Assembly: GCA_018806915.1 (NCBI GenBank)
Contig: JAGKQI010000098.1
Span: forward strand, 3,100,001-3,164,000
DNA: 64,000 bases
From: Phytophthora colocasiae
Taxonomy: Eukaryota; Oomycota; Peronosporomycetes; Peronosporales; Peronosporaceae
Reading direction: 5' to 3'
Shown here: in pieces, positions 63,118 through 64,000 of the stretch
Numbering within the stretch: position 1 is the stretch's first letter
Layout of the letters: the number at the start of each line of letters is the position of its first letter
The notes under the pieces: generated by a model
What the model saw: the letters and a program-made list of their open reading frames with translations, nothing else
Database searches by the model: none
Told to the model about the DNA's origin: nothing
Translations under genes and position numbers: made by a program

Positions 63118-64000
63118 TTAGGCGAACAGCTTCAGCATGGCAACATTGCGTCCATGGAGCGTAGCACCGAGGGGTTTGGTGAGAATGTCGGCCTTCATCT
63201 CCGTCGTAGGGCAGTAGCGCACTTCAACGTCCTTGCTGCGAACGGCATCTCGAATGAAGTGAAACTTGATGTTAATGTGTTTCATGCGTGCCGTCGTGAC
63301 ATCATTCTCCATGTTTTTGATGGCGCTTTGGTTGTCGATGTGCAAGATGACGTTGTCGTTCTTGCTCAAATCAAGCTCATCGAGTAATTGTTTTACCCAC
63401 AGGCAGTCTTGCACTGCAGTAGCCTGCGATGTATTCAGCTTCAGCCGTTGACAAGGCCACTGTAGACTGCTTCTTGCTGTACCAAGCGATTGGCATGTCG
63501 TTCAGTACCAAGAGGCCACCTGACGTGGACTTAGCTTCCTTGTCGCCAGCCCAGTCAGCGTCGCTGAAAATGGATGCCTTAGCATGTTGTCGTGGTCCTT
63601 GAGGGCGTGGGAATGCAAGCTTCAACATACGAGAGCCTTGCAGATAACGGAGTACTCGTTTGACAGCTGTCCAGTGAGCTGTAGTCGGGAAGAAACGAAT
63701 CGAGCGAGATAGTTCACTGCCATGGTGATATCTGGTCGTGTGCAAGTGCTCAGCCATAGCAGGGAGCCAATTGTCTCTCGCATGACATCTGTGCTGAAGA
63801 AGGGCTCGCTGTCTGTTGCTTGCAATGCTCGAGTCGATTCCATAGGGGTGGTAACTGGGCGACAGTTTTCCATGCCAAATTTTGCCAGTAGTTGATCAAT
63901 ATTCGCTGTTTGTTGTAGGTAGATGCCTGAGTCAGTTTGCTCGATGCAGATACCCAAGCACTTCTTGGCTTCGCCCATATCCTTGATTTGAAACTGGTTG
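63118..64000 (-). pseudogene. Copia pol: end of RT and RNase H, partial and frameshifted
   Basis: Runs off the window. Motifs in order: KDMGEAKKCLGICIEQTDSG (RT end), CRPVTTPM, IGSLLWLSTCTRPDITMAVN, then a frame change near 63690 to TTAHWTAVKRVLRYLQGS, DADWAGDKEAKSTSGG, TVALSTAEAEYIA, and another near 63425 to QDCLWVKQLLDELDLSKND and ADILTKPLGATLHGRNV. This is the RNase H end of Ty1/Copia pol. Two frameshifts make it inactive. Confidence 0.88.

Overview
The window reads as an oomycete nuclear contig, most like Phytophthora or a close relative. Evidence: a typical EF-1alpha gene; compact genes with short introns (54-73 bp where I could resolve the small ones); matches to the oomycete core-promoter consensus (CATTYYNCAWTTT core); FYVE-TBC, WD40-FN3, DUF155 and Helitron-linked ankyrin proteins; and a heavy load of Gypsy, Copia, Helitron, PIF/Harbinger and Fanzor elements. 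The species cannot be fixed from the sequence alone.

Layout. 0.1-19.3 kb is mostly single-copy host genes: EF-1alpha (-), an IQ-motif protein (+), a four-exon DUF155/RMND1-like gene (-), Fanzor copy 1 (-, inactivated), a 211-bp foldback repeat, a six-exon FYVE-TBC RabGAP (+), a coiled-coil gene with a C1q-like C-terminus (-), a WD40-FN3-IQ protein (+) and sulfatase-fold membrane protein 1 (-). 19.7-20.8 kb holds two adjacent MITE-like elements with TA duplications.

21.46-43.01 kb is bracketed by a 28-bp inverted repeat (27/28 identical). Inside lie a degenerate tRNA-like gene, a nested 10.4-kb Gypsy element (21916-32330, nearly identical 1009-bp LTRs, CCTG duplication), and then an RPA-like gene, a SET-domain methyltransferase (-), a decayed Helitron Rep/helicase and a 570-residue ankyrin protein.

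43.3-48.05 kb is a second sulfatase paralogue split by a 2457-bp PIF/Harbinger element (TIRs, AAT duplication, convergent Myb-like and DDE genes). 48.3-49.05 kb is an unrecognised gene. 49.06-59.28 kb is Fanzor copy 2, whose otherwise open frame is split after four codons by a 7.87-kb chromodomain Gypsy element (identical 412-bp LTRs, CGCAA duplication) that also carries a long antisense coding region. 59.5-61.3 kb is a six-TM ion-channel gene without a visible cyclic-nucleotide domain. 61.4-62.86 kb is a third sulfatase paralogue cut by a Copia element that runs off the window.

The most interesting material is (1) the Fanzor pair, eukaryotic homologues of TnpB RNA-guided nucleases. Each is followed by a conserved hairpin-rich 3' segment that fits an omega-RNA, and each sits in sense between an oomycete-type core promoter and a host coding region. 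(2) The inverted-repeat-bounded Helitron-like unit that carries RPA, histone-methyltransferase-like and ankyrin genes. Exon structures were read by eye from GT/AG sites and frame continuity; no similarity search was run.
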